Source: Saccharum officinarum (Eukaryota > Streptophyta > Magnoliopsida > Poales > Poaceae). From it: 64,000 nt of DNA. How positions within the stretch are numbered: the first letter of the stretch is position 1; each line of letters begins with the position of its first letter. A model generated the notes under the pieces. The model was not told the origin of the DNA. It was given only the letters and a program-made list of their open reading frames with translations, and ran no database searches. The stretch covers positions 3,871,831 through 3,935,830 of the forward strand of contig CM036231.1 in NCBI GenBank assembly GCA_020631735.1. Reading direction: 5' to 3'. Below, piece after piece: positions 45,801 to 55,981 of this stretch. The translations under genes and the position numbers were made by a program.

Positions 45801-46730
45801 CCGGGTACATGTGGTTCCTGGCAAGCTCGCGACTTTACCTGAATGGTTGACTCGGTGTCCAATACCTCAATTTAGCGGGTGAGTGAGGTTTGTGTGAGGA
45901 ATAAATTACCAGCTGGTTAATATTCGATTCGAATCGCCATCGTTCACTGGATAGTGAACACTTGACTTGAGCTACTTCATCGTAGTAATCTTGATGAATC
46001 ACTTGGATAGTTATGTGGAAGATGACATGATAACTATTGTTAATGATCAATGGTAATCCTTACTTGCTTAATTACATGTTACTCTAGCACCAGTGCAAAC
46101 ATAGTTGATAGGGTAATAAAGAGTTAATTACTGCATGCTTTTGGAAAGGAATTGTTAAGTTAAAAATGCTTTTCTTGCAAATGAGTCAGCTATCCCACCA
46201 GAAAGCCTATCATGATTACTTGGTGTCTTTTATTTCTGGTTTATGTCAGGTAAGTCTAGCTGAGTACCTTCTCGTACTCAGGGCTTTGTTCCCAATTGTT
46301 GCAGATGGGTAGATGTATTACGGCTACTGTATCAACTGCCTCTATCCTACGATGGGTGAAGCTTAGGACCATGGGCAATGGTCATTCGCTACTTCTCGTC
46401 TGATGCTGTTGCTGGAGATGATCGCAAGCTAGCACTTTATTTCAAAATATTGTGTGTGTGCGTAATTTGAACTACCGCTTCTGCTACTTTTATTCGAACC
46501 TGGTTTGTAATAACTATGTTTAAACTCTGATGTATTTTATGCCGTGAACATTTATGTAACTTATGATGGTGACCGCTAAACTTAGTACGATCTTGGCTGT
46601 TATGTGAAATGGTTTGAAATCCGTCGAGATTTCACGGACTACCAGGTTATATGGGCTTAAGTTTGTTAAATTGTCCTCCCGTTGGATGATTTTCCTACTT
46701 AATCTCGTATAATTGGACGGTTCTGTTACA
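42884..46730 (+). repeat. 5' LTR of the Tekay element (3847 bp)
   Basis: TGTAACACTCCGGTG to GGTTCTGTTACA. An AT-rich head is followed by a GC-rich block (43385-44195), AT-rich middle, peptide-coding segment (45113-45299) and a tail shared with 12650-13987. Its first 450 bp recur at 53364. Confidence 0.93.
45113..45299 (+). CDS. Small ORF inside the Tekay LTR (copy 2)
   Basis: After a possible splice acceptor (CATACAG, ending 45116) the frame encodes TEDPVVIPKEPEEQLEVQQ, a Glu-rich middle, then EDLPECPDHRPS and GKPR, and stops at 45297-45299 soon after the core. The matching segment of the other LTR (12325-12552) keeps the core with mainly synonymous differences. Function and translation unknown; it would lie in the transcript leader or the terminal part of the element RNA. 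Confidence 0.55.
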
Positions 46731-46732
46731 GC

Positions 46733-46744
46733 TGGCATCGGAGC
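46733..46744 (+). other. Primer binding site of the Tekay element
   Basis: TGGCATCGGAGC, two bases after the LTR end, resembles the tRNA-Met type TGGTATCAGAGC with two changes. Confidence 0.8.
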
Positions 46745-47483
46745 ATGGTTTAGTGTGATTACTGTTCATAAGTGTATTTAAAACAAAATTCTGTTGAAAA
46801 AGTGTGATTTTAAAACTAAAGGTGTGCTAGTGGTCGTATCCTGTATGCCCAATTAAGGACTCTAGGTGGCTATTTAAGTACTAACTTGGGGTTCTTGCAC
46901 CATATTTCTCTTTCGTTGCTCATACGGCGTGCTATTGTATGAGTGCCACTTAATTGAGTGGTAATGTATGGATCAGTCACCTCTACGCTTTGATAAGTGT
47001 GAGCTGTGAGAGCATGATCGGATACACCGCCGATCTAGGGAGAGTGCTTATATGATACTAGAATAATTACATGTTTTACACATATTTTTATGAAAGTATC
47101 GCATGTGTGGGTGTTCCGTCCGTTGAGGCGATGCCGTCAATAGGATGATGTGTTTGGGTAGATACTACCGTTGTACATGCATCTGGGGATTCGTGTAGAG
47201 CGTGTAGGTAGATTTACTGCTTTCATGCATTCATGGGGAATGGGCTAAAATGAATTTTCTGCAGGTACATAACAGCGTTTATCGTGTAGATCGAATTAGT
47301 TACATATATGAGAGATCGTTTGTATGCCACCGAATTCATTGTTAGATGTCTTTATCTTCTAAGTTTGTGAGAACGTAAGACTCGCGCATGCATCATATTG
47401 CCTATGCATTTCATTCATAACATGCATTCCTCCCCTTATAAAAGGATTATCCCAGTTTGATAAAAGTAACATCAACTTAAAAT
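46745..47483 (+). other. Untranslated leader between primer site and extra ORF
   Basis: No credible ORF. It ends in a pyrimidine-poor stretch followed by GTGCTACAG at 47511-47519, a possible splice acceptor exactly before the H3-like codons. Confidence 0.6.
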
Positions 47484-47519
47484 ATGTTCTCACCGGGTAA
47501 TTTAAAACTTGTGCTACAG

Positions 47520-48494
47520 ATAGCCCGCACGAAGCAGATTGCCCGTAAGTCCACTGGCGGAAGAGCACCCCGTCACCAAATGGCCCCGCGGGAGCACCGC
47601 AGCACGGACACTTTTCTAAGCGAGTTTGGCATGCCCACCTTGCTTTGGAGAGTGCTACATGATGTGGGGTACCTAGAGGGTCAAGAGCCGGTGTACTCCT
47701 GGAGTGAGAGCCAGTTAGCTGAGGATAGACTTGCGGTAGTGGAAATCATCGTCCGTACTCTTGGTGATGCGCCAGAATGGGATGGTTGGCATTTGGAGTT
47801 TGAAGGACGCACTCCAGTTGAAGGTGCAGAGGGCGCAGCCTTTCGCGTCATCCGAGACATAATGAGCAGGTTTCCTAATGAGTTGGCAGCAGCTTTGGCC
47901 GGTACTTTCCCGAGAGATGATCCTCATGATGCCATTTGGGTGCAACCGCAAGGAAGTACCTTGGTTAGAGGCCCAAGTGAAGGATGGGCTAGCGACAACC
48001 ACACAATGAGTGCCATGTATGTAGCCATCAGAGCATACCAGGGTCTTGAGAGTACCTATTGGACCTTGACTGGTCTGCGTGGTGATGACCGGCTTGAAGC
48101 AAGGAAGCAGAAGAAGAAGCAAGCACGTGCTATAGCTAGCTTGCAGGAGCAGTTGGCCGACATGAGCTTGCAGCAAGACCGGGCTCTCGAGAGAGGTGAG
48201 AGTGCTATGCAGCGGGTGCAGACGTTGACTCAGGCCAACAGAAATGCAGACCGCATGATGGGACAGCCAGTGCAGGAAAGGAATGAAGCCTAGAACGAGA
48301 GGGACCTTCTGAGGCAGAGGGTCGAGGAGCTAGAAGGGTATAATGCCAACTTGCATGAAGAGTTTCATGCCCTCTACAACGGGATGGGCCCGTCTGCTCC
48401 TCCGGACGCCGCCCAGATGGACGTCGACGACGACGCCGCTACTGAGGGTAGCGATGGTGACGCCTCCGACCTCGACGATGGCCCCGAGGAGTAG
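47520..48494 (+). pseudogene. Extra ORF with histone H3 tail mimic, upstream of gag
   Basis: From 47523 the frame reads ARTKQ, I, ARKSTGG, R, APR, H, Q, M, A: 17 of 21 identical to the H3 N-terminal tail, with R2, T3, K4, R8, K9, S10, T11 and R17 kept, and K14 and K18 replaced. The codon before it is ATA where a histone would have ATG; an in-frame ATG lies 12 codons upstream (47484). After residue 21 the similarity ends. A roughly 190-residue body of unknown fold follows (WHLEFEGRTPVEG, STYWTLTGLRG), then a coiled coil (KKKQARAIASLQEQLADM), an in-frame TAG at 48291 and an acidic C-terminus (DVDDDAATEGSDGDASDLDD) ending at 48494. No histone fold is present. Probably one protein of about 324 residues in intact copies. 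Function unknown; mimicry of modified H3 tails is inference. Confidence 0.85.
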
Positions 48495-48852
48495 GCTAGT
48501 TGCCTTGCGTTAGTAGCTAGGTTCTGTCGCGATGGCCTTCTTTTGGTTTCTATGTATCGTGTTGTATCCTGTTCGATCTTGAGACTGGCGATCTTTTGGA
48601 TCTTGGTTGTGTATGCGATGCTCAAACGCATAAAAGTCCAGTGTATGTATGCTGGCAACGTGGTTGTATGGAACGCGATGTTGCATTCGAAGTAATTTGA
48701 TTAGTGATGTTGTTTTAATTGGAATGTGATTATTGTGCCTCTGTTTTATTGCATGACTTGTTCTCTCCAATAAATTCAGTATGACATGATTGTTCATTCG
48801 AATACAATTACTACCACTTCGCTCAATTATTACTTGTTGCTGAAATATGCAG
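48495..48852 (+). other. Spacer between the extra ORF and gag
   Basis: AT-rich, no ORF; ends in ATATGCAG (48845-48852), a possible splice acceptor directly before the gag ATG. Confidence 0.5.
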
Positions 48853-50238
48853 ATGGCAAACACTCGCCGTGCCACGTATGAGGCCGCTGAAACTGGTGGC
48901 AACGGTGCAGGGGCTGGTGGGGGTGGTGCAAACAATGTCAACCACCAGGAGCCACAGACTGAGCCACAATTGCCCCCTCCTCCACCGCTCACTGCAGAGG
49001 TATTCTTCGCACAGTTCCTTGGGAGCCAGCGCAACGCCGAGCAGTCACAGAGGAATATGGAAGATTTTCTGCGTACCATCGCTAAAAATGTTCAGAGAGG
49101 AAATAATCAAGGTGGTGGCCATGGGGTGAACCAGTACAGCAATTTCAAGGATTTCATAGATACTAGGCCACCTATTTTTAAGGAAGCAGCAGAGCCACTC
49201 GACGCTGAAGAATGGATCAACACTATGGAAGATAAGTTCCGTGTGTTGAGGCTGACAGAAGTTCTGAAAACAGAATATGCTGCACATCAGCTACAGGGAC
49301 CGATAGGGATGTGGTGGAAGCATCACCGCACCACCTTTCCTCCCAATGCCCAGATTACTTGGAGAGAATTCACTAAAGCCTTTAGAGGAGTTTATATTCC
49401 CCCAGGGTTGGTTGAGATGAAGCTCGGAGAGTTCTTGGCCTTAAATCAGGGTACCAAGACTGTGACCCAGTATCTGCATGCCTTTAACAACTTGTGCCGC
49501 TATGCTCCAGACATGGTCGACACAGATGCAAAGAGAATTGCTAGTTTCAAGAGAGGGTTAAGTCCGAAGATGATGAAGCATGTGGGTACCAATAGCCGCG
49601 CCAGGTTCAATGACTTTGTCAGTGATTGTTTGAAACAAGAAAAGAACAACAACGCCTACACTGCATCTAAGAATCGCAAGAGGGTGTTTGAGTTAGGACC
49701 ATCCCCGTCCAGAGTTGTCACTGCAAATCGTCTTTCTTATTGTCCGTCCGCACCTGGTGCAAGGTTCAGGCCGCCACAGCATAAAACCCAGAACTACAAG
49801 GGACCACAGAAGCCGTACAAGATGGTCGTGCCGCCAGCAAAGATCACCGCAGCTGCAGAACAGAGCAACTCCAAGGGAGCTATAGGATCTGCTGGTACAG
49901 TGAAGGGGCCCTGCTACAATTGTGGTCAGCCAGGCCACTTTTCAAAGTTCTGCCCTTATCCGCCTAAAAAGAAGCAACAGACTTACACTGCCCGTGTACA
50001 CCATACCACCGTTGATGAGATTCCTGAGGGAGAGCCTGTAACTGCCGGTAAGTTTCTTGTTAACCATCACCCTACAGTTGTTCTATTTGATTCTGGATCC
50101 TCGCATTCTTTTATGAGTCAAGCATTTGCACGGAAGCATGAACAACTATGCACAGAATTGAGTTATGGTTATCGCATAAGTTCAGCAGGGGCTGATGTGT
50201 TAACCAATAAGATGGTTAGAGGGCAACCCTTGAGTTAG
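48853..50238 (+). CDS. Gag and protease of the Tekay element
   Basis: The start ATG is at 48853 (MANTRRATYEA). The protein has a Pro/Gly-rich head, a Ty3-type capsid domain (EWINTMEDKFRVL, WWKHHRTTFPPNAQITW, VTQYLHAFNNLCRYAPDM), a basic stretch, one CCHC zinc knuckle (CYNCGQPGHFSKFC, from residue 354) and the aspartic protease with LFDSGSSHSF (Asp at residue 413). The frame stops at 50236; the expected continuation towards RT runs in another frame that itself has a stop near 50256 and a frame change at a G run (50322-50329). Gag is intact, protease is truncated. Confidence 0.9.
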   Translation: MANTRRATYEAAETGGNGAGAGGGGANNVNHQEPQTEPQLPPPPPLTAEVFFAQFLGSQRNAEQSQRNMEDFLRTIAKNVQRGNNQGGGHGVNQYSNFKDFIDTRPPIFKEAAEPLDAEEWINTMEDKFRVLRLTEVLKTEYAAHQLQGPIGMWWKHHRTTFPPNAQITWREFTKAFRGVYIPPGLVEMKLGEFLALNQGTKTVTQYLHAFNNLCRYAPDMVDTDAKRIASFKRGLSPKMMKHVGTNSRARFNDFVSDCLKQEKNNNAYTASKNRKRVFELGPSPSRVVTANRLSYCPSAPGARFRPPQHKTQNYKGPQKPYKMVVPPAKITAAAEQSNSKGAIGSAGTVKGPCYNCGQPGHFSKFCPYPPKKKQQTYTARVHHTTVDEIPEGEPVTAGKFLVNHHPTVVLFDSGSSHSFMSQAFARKHEQLCTELSYGYRISSAGADVLTNKMVRGQPLS

Positions 50239-50242
50239 GTAG

Positions 50243-51787
50243 TTGGAAGTTTTGAGTGAACCTGGTAGTTATGCCTGGGCTAGTTTTGGATGTAATAATA
50301 GGAATGAACTGGATGAAGAACTGGGGGGGGCAGTCATAGATACAAGTAGTCGGTTGCTTACCCTTAAGGATCCCCAGGCAGAGGGTACTTTCCTGGTACC
50401 ATTGCCTAGAAGAACAGACCTTGTGAGTGTGACCTGTGCCATGGAAGTTGTCCCTATCCACTAGATCCTAGTAGTGTGTGAGTTCCCGGATGTGTTTCTA
50501 GACGAGTTACCTGGCCTTCCTCCAGATAGAGATGTTGAGTTTGGAATCGAGTTGATCCCCGGGACAGCTCCTATTTTGAGGAGACCCTATCGGATGCCTC
50601 CGGATGAGTTAGCTGAGCTGAAGAAGCAACTGGAAGAACTGTTAAAGAAGGGGTTTATCCGACCGAGTAAGTCTGAATGGGAATGTCCTGCCTTGTTCGT
50701 GAAGAAAAAGAAAGAGGGTACTCTGAGAATGTGTGTGGATTATCGACCTCTTAATGCTGTAACTATCAAGAATAAATATCCTTTGCCTCATATTGATGTT
50801 TTGTTTGATCAGTTGGCTAAAGCTAGAGTGTTCTCCAAGATAGACCTAAGATCAAGGTATCATCAGATAAAGATCAGGCCACAAGATGTCCCGAAAACCG
50901 CCTTTTCTACCAGATATGGGTTGTACGAGTATCTTGTTATGTCTTTTGGCTTAACAAATGCTCCTGCATATTTTATGTATCTGATGAATACGGTTTTCAT
51001 GCCAGAGTTGGACAAGTTTGTAGTTGTCTTCATTGATGACATTGTAGTATACTCTGAGAATGAGAAAGATCATGAAGAGCATCTGAGAATTGTCTTGACC
51101 AGACTGAGAGATCATAAGTTGTATGCTAAGTTCAGCAAATGTGAATTTTGGTTGAAGAAAGTTCCTTTCCTTGGTCATATTCTATCTGAGAATGGAGTTT
51201 CGGTAGATCCGAGCAAAGTGCAAGAGGTTATGGATTGGAAAATTCCAACCACAGTGTCAGAAGTCAGGAGTTTCCTAGGGTTAGCTAGTTACTATCGCCG
51301 CTTTATCCCAGACTTCTCGAAGATTGCCAAGCCGATGACAAGTCTGTTACAGAAAGATCACAAGTTTGCGTGGACAGAGGAGTGTGAGACAACTTTCCAC
51401 ACCTTGCGGAAACTATTGACCACTGCTCCAGTTCTTGCACAGCCAGACATCGAGAAACCTTTTGATGTGTTCTGTGACGCATCAAAAACAGGATTAGGCT
51501 GTGTTCTGATGCAAGAAGGAAGAGTCATTGCTTATGCCTCCCGTCAGTTGAGAAAACATGAAATCAATTATCCGACACATGATCTTGAGCTTGCCGCCGT
51601 AGTGCATGCCTTAAAGATTTGGAGACACTATTTACTTGGTAATGTGTGCAATATTTTCATCGATCATAAGAGTCTCAAGTACATTTTCAGCCAACCAGAA
51701 TTGAACATGAGACAGCGAAGATGGTTAGAACTAATTAAAGATTACAACTTGAATCTACAGTATTACCCTGGAAAGCCAATGTGGTAG
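50243..51787 (+). pseudogene. Tekay protease end, reverse transcriptase and RNase H
   Basis: From the G run at 50322 the frame encodes the protease-RT linker, with a TAG at 50462, then [56 protein letters not shown] and the catalytic FIDD in [13 protein letters not shown]. RNase H follows with [10 protein letters not shown], the [13 protein letters not shown] glutamate and IDHKSLKY. A one-base change near 51775 ends the frame at 51787, just before the usual VVADALSRK junction to integrase, which continues in the next frame (51781-52053). Confidence 0.88.
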
Positions 51788-53352
51788 CTGATGCTTTGAG
51801 TAGAAAGTCACATTGTCTGAATATGCAACCCTTACTCGAAGATGGTTTTAATCTAATGCACCCTGCCGTGTTACATAGTATTCAGATCAGTTGCACCTTG
51901 GAGAGTAAGATAATAGAAGGTCAGAAAGCAGACAAAGGGATATTCCACATCAAAAAGAAAATTAAAGAAGAACCCTCAAAACACTTCAGAGTGGACGAGC
52001 AGGACGTGTTGTGGTTCGACAACCGTCTTGTTGTTCTAAAGGATAGAGCTTAAGAATAAAATTATGAATGAAGCTCATCTCTCTAAGTTGTCCATTCATC
52101 CTAGCAGTAGTAAAATGTATCAAGAACTAAGACCTCGCTATTGGTGGACAAAGATAAAAAAGGAAATTGCAGCTTATGTAGCCAAATGTGACACATGCTG
52201 TAGAGTGAAAGCTATTCACATGAAACCTGCCGGGTTGTTATAACCTTTGTCAGTACCTAGTTGGAAGTGAGATGATATAAGTATGGATTTCATCACAGGT
52301 TTGCCCACTACTCAGAAATGCCATGATTTGATTTGGGTAATCGTGGATCGTCTTACCAAGACAGCCTACTTTTTGCCTGTCAAGACAGATTATAGACCAC
52401 CTCAATATGCCGAGAAGTATATTGCGTAGATTGTGAGATTGCATGGCATACCAAAGACTATAGTGTCTGACAGAGGGTCACAAGTTCACTGCTCACTTTT
52501 GGGAGCATTTGCACAAAGGTTTGGGAACTAGTCTGATTCGTAGCACTGCCTATCATCCTCAAACAGATGGTCAGACTGAAAGAGTTAATGCTGTTTTAGA
52601 AGATATGTTAAGAGCTTGTGTGTTGTCTTCAAGAGGTTCATGGGAGTCGTGGTTACCTTTAGCAGAATTCGCGTATAATAATAGTTATCAAGAAAGTATC
52701 AAGATGGCACCTTTTGAGGCTCTGTATGGCGAAAGTGTAGAACACCTTTAAACTGGATTGAGCCAGGGGAAAGAAGGTATTATGGTATTGACTTCGTCGA
52801 AGAAGCCGAAAAGAAAGTTCATATCATTCAGCAAAATATGAGAGCAACTCAGTCACGTCAGAAAAGTTATGCGGATAAGAGAAGGAGACCACTTGTATTT
52901 GAAGTTGGTGACTATGTTTATCTAAAAGTCACGCCAATGAAGAAGAAGCGGTTTGGAATACGCAAAAAGCTTGCCGCCAGATTTGTAGGACCTACAAATC
53001 TTGGAAAGGAAGGGTCCAGTGGCTTACAAATTGGAATTACCAGAATCAATGGGTGCTATATTCCAGTTTTTTTCACGTATCACATCTCAAGAAATGTTTG
53101 TGCGTTCCAAGGAAATAATTGAACCTCGAGGCATAAAACTTAAGTCAGATCTGGTGTATCGTGAGCAGCCAGTTCGAGTTTTGGATTCAAAGAAAGGGCT
53201 ACTCGAAACAGTGTGGTGAAAAATATAAGATACAATGGAGTCATCATGATGAAGGGGATGCATCTTGGGAAACGGGTGAATACCTACAAAAAGCATACGA
53301 AGATTTTTATAATAAAAGGTTCGTAACCAAATCTCGGACGAGATTTTTATAA
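51781..53352 (+). pseudogene. Tekay integrase with C-terminal chromodomain (degraded)
   Basis: The linker VADALSRK begins at 51784. The zinc-binding H-H-C-C follows near 52070-52205 (EAHLSKLSIHPSSSK, CDTCCRVK), then the core with SMDFITGLP, a DRGSQ block broken by a one-base insertion near 52480, and the glutamate in QTDGQTERVN. Stops occur in the core (TAA near 52240, TGA near 52270, TAG near 52428). The C-terminal barrel region (YADKRRRPLVFEVGDYVYLKV) precedes a chromodomain (YKIQWSHHDEGDASWETGEYL) that ends pol at 53352, 12 bp before the 3' LTR. Chromodomains of chromoviruses are linked to targeting of methylated-H3 chromatin; the module here retains the aromatic Y/W pattern. Confidence 0.87.
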
Positions 53353-53363
53353 GGGGGGAGGGC
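53349..53363 (+). other. Polypurine tract of the Tekay element
   Basis: ATAAGGGGGGAGGGC immediately before the TGTAACACTCCGG of the 3' LTR. Confidence 0.85.
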
Positions 53364-53808
53364 TGTAACACTCCGGTGTTACGCAAGCATTTGCATTGCA
53401 AATCATGAGCATAACATGTCATGGCATTCATAATCATATGTGCTTAGGGTGTACCTTAGTAAAATAAAAGTGTGGAAACTAGTATTGCTAACATGTTGTG
53501 ATAATGTGCTAATGGACATTTTCAAATTTGTTGCAACTATAAATTTCATATCACTTAGAATTATAAGGAAAATTTTTGGAAGCCACTAAAATCACAAAGT
53601 TTTGTCAAAGATTTGTTTTAAAAATGTTATTTGAAAATATTCAAAAATCTCTCCTAAATTAGCTTTTAATTCTAAAAATCAAAATTTTTATAGAATTTTG
53701 AGGTTGGGCCCCTTAATCAAAGTTGTAGAGAATTAAATTCTAAGCAACTTTTATTTTTGGGTCATTTCCAGAAAAAGTCCCTTTTCTTGCTCAAAATGAG
53801 ATTTGAAA
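53364..53808 (+). repeat. 3' LTR of the Tekay element, cut by the assembly gap
   Basis: Matches 42884-43330 with several substitutions and an unusually large number of one-base indels (for example ACCTTTAG against ACCTTAG, GGAGCC against GGAAGCC). Confidence 0.92.
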
Positions 53809-53908
53809 NNNNNNNNNNNNNNNNNNNNNNNNNNNNNNNNNNNNNNNNNNNNNNNNNNNNNNNNNNNNNNNNNNNNNNNNNNNNNNNNNNNNNNNNNNNN
53901 NNNNNNNN
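53809..53908. other. Assembly gap (100 N)
   Basis: Exactly 100 N, a conventional placeholder for unknown length. At least 3.4 kb of 3' LTR is missing here. Confidence 0.99.
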
Positions 53909-54431
53909 GAGAAAAATAGGTGAGAAGAAGAACCCATTAGTCTTGCAGCGACTCCTCGTCACGTCCCTGCTATAGGTGGGCGACATCATTCAGTCGTGGT
54001 GTTCTGTCCCGTCACCGCGCGCGGTGTACTCAACAGTTCCCCTTGACTAGGGTCGTACATGGATTTGGTAGCATAGTGCCGGTATGTCTGGCACTATTGG
54101 TGACACGCGCGCCCAAGTATGGCCTGTTGCTACCGTGGGTCACGTCGAGGCGTGTCCGCCCCCCTTTCCTGGCATCACAGGCATGGTCACCCGGCTCCCT
54201 TGACAAGATCTGTACGGGGTTTAGGCAGCACAACACTGATCTGCCTGGTGTCATTGACGACGTGTGTGCCCTGGTATGGCTCGTCATGGCCATGGATCAT
54301 GTCGAGGCGCGCCCGCTAAGTGTCAGAAGTTTGGCTCCGAGCTCGTGCCGTCACACCCAAAGTGGTTGGTGATAGCATGGGCCCCTCGTGGGGGCCTATG
54401 TTCCCGCCTAAGGCCTGACATGCCTCCATAG
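53909..54431. other. Post-gap repeat-like sequence, no gene seen
   Basis: GC-rich sequence with two related blocks (GCATAGTGCCGG/CATTGACGACGTG types; GTCACGTCGAGGCGTGTCCG and ATCATGTCGAGGCGCGCCCG) suggesting an internal duplication of about 170 bp. Probably part of another LTR element. Confidence 0.45.
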
Positions 54432-54620
54432 ATCGGGCGAGGCAGGGCTCCCCCTCGAGGGGTCGAGCGAGGTGGAGCCCATACCCAAGGGGTTGGGCAA
54501 GGCGAAGCCCGCACCCAAGGGGTCGGGCAGGACGGAGCCCGCGCCCAAGGGGTCAGGCGTGGCGAAGCCCTTACCCGAGGGGTCGGGTGAGGCGGAGCCT
54601 ACGCCCGAGGGACAGGGCGA
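54432..54620 (-). repeat. 30-bp minisatellite, about six units
   Basis: Units of the form CCCAAGGGGTCGGGC-AGGACGGAGCCCGCG repeat with a strict 30-bp period; the minus strand stays open and encodes a decapeptide repeat PDPLGAGxxL. The Tat LTR begins directly after it. Confidence 0.88.
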
Positions 54621-54621
54621 T

Positions 54622-55094
54622 TGTCGATGAAATATGGTCGGCAATCTACCTAGGGGTATGCCTAAGGTAGTAGATTATCGGCAGACAGATGTGCAAGCTC
54701 CAAACAAGATGGTAACACAAGACAGACACGAAGTTTTATCCAGGTTCGGCCGCCAAGAAGGCGTAATACCTACGTCCTGCGTCTGATTTGTATTGTGGTA
54801 TGTCAATGAGAGATGTCTTTTAGAGGGGTCCCCTGCCCACCTTATATAGTCCGGGGGGCAGGGTTACAAATCTGGAAACTAATCCTAGTCAGTTACAATT
54901 GCCATATGTGGCCGGATAAAGATTCCTATTCTAACCGACCAGGATCCTGCTTGATCACCAAATCCGTCTTGATTCCTTGTGCGGGACTCCGATCAGGTTA
55001 ACTGGGCCGCACGTCACCTTTTGGGTGGACTGAAACCATCGATCCAGGCCAGCCCAAGCTTAGCCGTAGGGGTATAGGGGTTAATACCCCCACA
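54622..55094 (-). repeat. 3' LTR of the Tat element (473 bp)
   Basis: On the minus strand it starts TGTGGGGGTATTAACCCC and ends TTTCATCGACA. A TATATAAG box lies at about 54840-54848 (minus strand). The preceding minus-strand CTCGGGGACTAGC is the polypurine-like tract. GCGAT at 54617-54621 may be the target duplication. Confidence 0.85.
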
Positions 55095-55981
55095 GCTAGT
55101 CCCCGAGCATCATGTATTATGCCGCGACACACCATTTTAACCTTCTCCAACCACCGTCATCACCAAAGAAGTAGGTTGTCCGAAGAATGTATGGTGCTCT
55201 TAAGAAAAAAGAAAAAGATTTCCATCCCGGGAAGTGTGCCCACTTGTATTTCTAAAAAGAAATGTAAGTGCGTCTTGAAGCGTAGCATCTTTGATCATCA
55301 GAGGCATAGTGGTCGAAAAATAAGCACATTCACCGTGAGGTGAAGTGTGCCCACTTAGTCCCCGAGCCTGGTAGTAGGTGACATAGGCACGTGGTGCCAG
55401 GGTCTAAAAAGAATTCCTAGTTAAATTGAGAATCCAACCGTCGTACAGGCGATACGAGATGCACCGGCAGGTGCATCGTACCAATGTAGTCCCCGAGCTT
55501 GCTGGAAGGCGAGGTATGAGCCTTTTAGCAAGGTCTAAACGAGAAAAAATATCCCAACTGTATGCGAGTCACCAGTCGCATGTAGTTGAGACACAGTCCC
55601 CGAGCCGTGGTCGGAGAGTGATCGATGAAGTCCCCGAGCCGTGGTCGGAGAGTGATCGAGGCAGTCCCCGAAGCATGAGCACGCTGACTGAACTGTGTTC
55701 ACTGGTGACAAAGGAGCGCATTTATTAGCATAGATCTCGAGGTGGTGTGAAAAATTCGTCCGTCACGCGTGCGCACGTCTCCCAAGAATCTTGGGCAGGC
55801 GAAACGACGGTACTCTTTGTTTTTTATAATATAGATCTGGCAACTTACAGTCACCGTTCCCCATCGTCATTCGCCGCCGCCACCTTCATCTTCATCTTCC
55901 TCTTACCAAACCCTATTTCTCCGATAAATAGTGCCAAAATCCCCTTGCCATCGCATCCACCTCCTTAGCAAACTTCGCGTA
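55095..55981 (+). repeat. Spacer with reiterated AGTCCCCGAG and a possible antisense promoter
   Basis: AGTCCCCGAG occurs at 55098, 55357, 55488, 55595, 55629 and once more with one base changed at 55663; from 55595 to about 55680 it is part of a 34-bp tandem repeat. On the minus strand the word is CTCGGGGACT, the sequence next to the 3' LTR. A TATA-like TATAATAT at 55825 lies about 155 bp before the ATG of the plus-strand gene. Confidence 0.7.

Larger units (their letters stand above)
42884..53808 (+). mobile_element. Ty3/gypsy chromovirus, Tekay (Del) type, with extra H3-tail ORF
   Basis: 5' LTR (42884-46730), primer site, an extra ORF with a histone H3-like N-terminus, gag-protease, RT-RNase H, integrase with C-terminal chromodomain, polypurine tract, and 3' LTR start (53364) up to the assembly gap. 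RT before integrase plus a terminal chromodomain define a chromovirus; the very long LTR (3847 bp) fits Tekay. Pol has several frameshifts and stops, so this copy is inactive. The left flank is GCAGG (42879-42883); its partner lies in the gap. Confidence 0.92.

Noticed and set aside
47520..47600. A true histone H3 gene or pseudogene
   Set aside because: Similarity ends after about 21 residues; no histone-fold sequence follows, and the ORF sits between a Tekay primer site and gag.
48869..49129. Overlapping 86-codon ORF in Tekay gag
   Set aside because: Alternative frame of gag without features; gag frame carries the conserved domains.
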